From NCBI GenBank assembly GCA_028375605.1, contig JAONGR010000001.1:124001-188000 (forward strand): 64,000 bases of DNA, in the 5' to 3' direction. Every line of letters begins with the position of its first letter. Positions within the stretch are counted from its first letter, which is position 1. A model generated the notes under the pieces. It saw nothing but the letters and a program-made list of their open reading frames with translations, did no database searches and was not told the DNA's origin. The position numbers and the translations under genes are program-made. Origin of the DNA: Arcobacteraceae bacterium. GTDB taxonomy: Bacteria > Campylobacterota > Campylobacteria > Campylobacterales > Arcobacteraceae. Below are positions 61,799 through 64,000 of this stretch, in pieces.

Positions 61799-61883
61799 AA
61801 AAGTATATTATCTTAATCTTTTGTTTTAATAAGAAAAATAATAAGTATTTTAGAAAATAGAAAATCACTATTAGGTATAGCAG

Positions 61884-61893
61884 TTCGTACGAA
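61884..61893. repeat. Perfect 10-bp palindrome in the non-coding stretch
   Basis: TTCGTACGAA, a perfect palindrome and unusually GC-containing for this region, lies between the two direct-repeat sites. It may be an operator; this is only pattern reading. Confidence 0.3.
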
Positions 61894-62048
61894 TTTATGT
61901 AAGTTTTTTGTATTTGTTTTGTAAGGGACATTAATACTAAATATATAAATCTCTTAAGTAGTAAGTTTTCTCATCGGCGAAGATAAACTTTTACATAAAT
62001 CATATAATACCTTCCTTTTTTATCGTGGAATTATTATAGTAAAAGAGT

Positions 62049-62092
62049 ATCACGTTTTGTGTCACATATTCTTTTTATTATAAATATGTGAC
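62049..62092 (-). promoter_or_regulatory. Direct-repeat site 2 with an adjoining inverted repeat
   Basis: Two half-sites (GTGAT and GTGAC, minus strand; plus ATCAC 62049-62053 and GTCAC 62061-62065) repeat the arrangement of site 1 with 16 of 17 bases the same. The second half-site also begins a perfect 10-bp inverted repeat, GTCACATATT (62061-62070) with AATATGTGAC (62083-62092), around a 12-base loop. It lies 14 bases after the era stop. No U-tract follows, so it is a poor terminator and could instead be an operator. Confidence 0.5.
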
Positions 62093-62105
62093 TAGGGAAT
62101 ATTTT

Positions 62106-62993
62106 TTAGTCGAAGTTATATCCCATTTCACTTAAAGATGCTTTGTTTTTAGTCCAGCCTTTTTTTACTGATACAAAAAGTTCTAGATACACTTTCTTTT
62201 GAGTAAGTCTTTCTATTTTCTTTCTAGCGTTGTACCCTATTCTTTTTATTGCAACTGCACCTTTACCTATAATCATACCTTTTTGAGTAGATTTTTCAAC
62301 AACAATAGTTGCTTTAATTACATCAACATTGTCTTTTTCTTCAACTCTATCAATTACAACATCTGCTTCATATGGTATCTCATCAGAAATATTATCAAAA
62401 ATTGATTCTCTAATAAATTCTCTGTAAATTTCTCTTAAATGTGAAGTTGTCATGATTTCTGTATCGTATAATGGTGGTGAGTCTGGAAGATGTTTTACTA
62501 TTGCATCTAAAATATCTTTTTCTTTAGTTCCTTTTTTAATAGAAACAGGAATTAAAGATTCATACTTATCATCAAACTCTTTATACTCTTCAATTTTATC
62601 AAAAACTTCCGCTTCTGTAACAAAATCTGTTTTTGTTAAAAGAAGGATATGTTTTGTATTTTTTTTATTTTTTGTTAAAAAATCTTCATAATGTTTAATT
62701 TTATCTGTCACAGGAGCCAAATATAGAATAAGGTCACAATCTCCAATAGCTTTAAGTGCTTCTTCAAGCATAAACTGATTTATTAACTTTTCATTCTCAT
62801 GAATACCGGGAGTATCTATAAATACTATTTGATCATCATCATTCATTACAATTACATTTGATCTTTTTCTTGTAGCATTCGCTTTATGAGAAACCATAGT
62901 AATTTTTTCTCCAACTAGCCAGTTTAGTAAAGAACTTTTACCTGCATTAGGTCTTCCCACTGTTGCAACGAATCCACATTTTGTATTTGTCAA
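62106..62993 (-). CDS. era: GTPase Era
   Basis: Era is an essential GTPase of 30S ribosomal subunit maturation. The 295-residue protein has G1 'GRPNAGKSS' at 13-21, 'DTPGIHE' (G3), 'LTKTD' (G4) and a C-terminal KH domain with 'IVVEKSTQKGMIIGKGAVAIKRIG', here read in two pieces. The start is TTG at 62993, with AAAAAGG upstream; no ATG fits. It follows an unknown gene by 20 bases. Confidence 0.95.
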   Translation of the reverse strand: MTNTKCGFVATVGRPNAGKSSLLNWLVGEKITMVSHKANATRKRSNVIVMNDDDQIVFIDTPGIHENEKLINQFMLEEALKAIGDCDLILYLAPVTDKIKHYEDFLTKNKKNTKHILLLTKTDFVTEAEVFDKIEEYKEFDDKYESLIPVSIKKGTKEKDILDAIVKHLPDSPPLYDTEIMTTSHLREIYREFIRESIFDNISDEIPYEADVVIDRVEEKDNVDVIKATIVVEKSTQKGMIIGKGAVAIKRIGYNARKKIERLTQKKVYLELFVSVKKGWTKNKASLSEMGYNFD

Positions 62994-63013
62994 ATTTTTT
63001 CCTTTTTTATATA

Positions 63014-63517
63014 TTACTTTCCAGTAATTGTTCTATCTTCCATATTTAAATATCGAAGTAAATAAGCAGCTTCTCTAGGACTCCACTTAATCTCTTTTTC
63101 CAGTTGATCTACACTCATCATTTTATTTACACCTAGATCATATCGATATACAATGTCAAAAACTTTTATGTGTAACTGATTTCGTGTACTACCCATAATA
63201 AAACTAGGAATGATTTCATCAATATTTGCTATTAAAAAAACTCTATCTTCTTTTATATACCTTAACATAAAACCTATTTCATAGGAATGGAATTCATTTA
63301 TTTTTAATTGCTCTAAAGTCTTATTCTTATAATCTAATGATTTAAAAGTGGCAACCTCTTTTTCAATCATATTTTTAATATCTTCAACATCTAAATTCAT
63401 TAAAGAGTTCGGCAAAGATATATCTTCTATTGACATAGCTTCAGGATCAAAAGTTCTTTTTTTTAATCTTGGAGCTATTTGCTCAACCTTTTTAATCAAT
63501 CGATCCATAAAAGACAT
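63014..63517 (-). CDS. Protein of unknown function upstream of era
   Basis: The protein of about 167 residues has no membrane segment. The middle contains 'SYEIGFMLRYIKEDRVFLIANIDEI' as two adjacent helical parts, and the C-terminus 'SVDQLEKEIKWSPREAAYLLRYL' looks like a helical bundle or winged-helix end. I do not recognise the family. ATG at 63517 has AAAGGGA upstream; a GTG three bases earlier is possible. It is 20 bases upstream of era on the same strand, so probably part of the same transcript. Confidence 0.6.
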   Translation of the reverse strand: MSFMDRLIKKVEQIAPRLKKRTFDPEAMSIEDISLPNSLMNLDVEDIKNMIEKEVATFKSLDYKNKTLEQLKINEFHSYEIGFMLRYIKEDRVFLIANIDEIIPSFIMGSTRNQLHIKVFDIVYRYDLGVNKMMSVDQLEKEIKWSPREAAYLLRYLNMEDRTITGK

Positions 63518-63566
63518 CACTTCCCTTTAAATACTTTGAAATATATATTATTATACAATACTTTTA

Positions 63567-64000
63567 ATGAAAGATAATATATTTGAAAAACCAATAAAAA
63601 AACAATTTGAATTTGACGAAGACGTGGCATCAGTATTTGATGATATGTTATCTCGTTCTGTTCCCCATTATGAAGATATGTTAAACCTCACAACATCCTT
63701 TGCACTTAAATATACTAGTGAGAATAGTACCATCTATGATTTAGGTTGTTCAACAGCTACTACACTTATAAATATAGCTAAAAATTCTAAACATGATTTG
63801 AATCTAGTAGGTATTGATACTTCTAGTGCTATGCTAGATAGAGCAAAGCATAAAACAAATGCCTATGGTATTGATATTGAGTTTATAGAAGATGATATAT
63901 TTAATGTTGATTTTAAAACTTCGAATGTAATAATATCAAACTATACTCTACAATTTATTCGACCAATGAAACGGGAACAATTAGTAAAAAAAATTTATAA
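63567..64000 (+). CDS. cmoA: Carboxy-S-adenosyl-L-methionine synthase CmoA (3' end outside window)
   Basis: CmoA makes carboxy-SAM used by CmoB to modify uridine 34 of tRNA. The frame from ATG 63567 runs off the window end with 144 codons visible. 'FDEDVASVFDDMLSRSVPHYE' is the diagnostic start, followed by the SAM motif 'IYDLGCSTATTLINIA' and 'GIDTSSAMLDRAK'. It is divergent from the unknown gene upstream of era; the 49-base gap is AT-rich. Confidence 0.92.
   Translation, partial: MKDNIFEKPIKKQFEFDEDVASVFDDMLSRSVPHYEDMLNLTTSFALKYTSENSTIYDLGCSTATTLINIAKNSKHDLNLVGIDTSSAMLDRAKHKTNAYGIDIEFIEDDIFNVDFKTSNVIISNYTLQFIRPMKREQLVKKIY

Larger units (their letters stand above)
61664..62105. other. Non-coding stretch upstream of the DprA-like gene
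   Basis: This 442-base AT-rich stretch is the longest gene-free region of the window. I see no ORF of note, no tRNA and no transposase remnant. It holds two copies of a 17-base motif (TCACGTTTT[C/G]TGTCACA at 61783-61799 and 62050-62066), a palindrome TTCGTACGAA (61884-61893) and an inverted repeat (62061-62092). It should contain the promoter of the two-gene module and the 3' end of the era transcript. Confidence 0.75.

Noticed and set aside
61783-62066. The two 17-base copies as attachment sites or a CRISPR-like array
   Set aside because: Only two copies exist, there is no integrase, transposase or cas gene nearby, and the internal direct half-sites look like regulator sites.
61664-62105. 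tRNA, retron ncRNA or small hidden gene in the 442-base gap
   Set aside because: No cloverleaf-like arms, no reverse transcriptase nearby, and no frame with start, ribosome binding site and length above about 30 codons was seen.

Overview
This window reads as chromosomal DNA of a member of the Campylobacterota, most likely the Arcobacteraceae (Arcobacter sensu lato). The signs are a very AT-rich sequence, tightly packed genes, an ispDF fusion followed by an HP1021/Cj1608-type atypical regulator, a Campylobacterota-type CheZ next to flagellar rod genes, and a flhF-flhG pair. The stator genes look like the sodium-driven PomAB type, which would suit a marine or saline lifestyle. The genus assignment is inference; no ribosomal RNA lies in the window.

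Layout. (1) 1-2093, plus strand: an RDD membrane protein cut by the window edge, an MFS-like transporter and the peroxiredoxin bcp. (2) 2086-6723, minus: lspA, glmM, secF, secD, yajC. (3) 6772-40238: a continuous 33-kb flagellar cluster. Its minus-strand arm runs from cheY and a CheZ-like gene at 37.3 kb through flgF, flgB, fliF, fliG, fliH, fliN, flgD, two hook-type genes, fliY, motA, motB, flgJ, flhF, flhG, fliE, flgC, fliK, fliR, flhB, fliI and flgL to flhA. A short plus-strand arm holds flgG and two unusual genes. Export, rod, hook, C-ring, stator, placement and chemotaxis-output genes are all here. I find no fliM, fliP, fliQ, flgH, flgI, flgK, fliD, flagellin, fliA or rpoN, so those must lie elsewhere or be absent. 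(4) 40219-46892, minus: a degenerate DHH protein, mrdA, a mreD-like gene, an IMPACT-family gene, rsmI, rpmE, a diguanylate-cyclase-type gene and a pseudouridine synthase. (5) 47007-49484, plus: ispDF, the HP1021-type regulator and pgpA, closed by a strong shared terminator. (6) 49552-58292: nadC and nadA; plsY and folB; two unidentified genes and queF; a Kef-type antiporter, clpS and clpA. (7) 58297-62105: an accessory-looking patch with a frameshifted gspF/pilC remnant, a HAD-phosphoribosyltransferase fusion, a divergent DprA/SLOG-like gene and a 442-bp regulatory-looking non-coding stretch. (8) 62106-64000: era, an unidentified gene and the 5' part of cmoA.

Candidates for undescribed biology: (a) the two-gene HAD-PRTase plus DprA-like module, which resembles the nucleotide-centred conflict systems predicted around SLOG domains; (b) a membrane protein at 38673-40238 that fuses a FliY/CheC-like domain to a transmembrane helix and a periplasmic region ending in a SPOR-like segment, beside a true fliY in the same cluster; (c) a CheZ-like phosphatase with several apparent CheY-docking peptides; (d) two exported TPR proteins and small membrane or coiled-coil proteins inside the flagellar cluster that may be lineage-specific motor parts. 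All similarity statements were made by eye from motifs; no database was searched.
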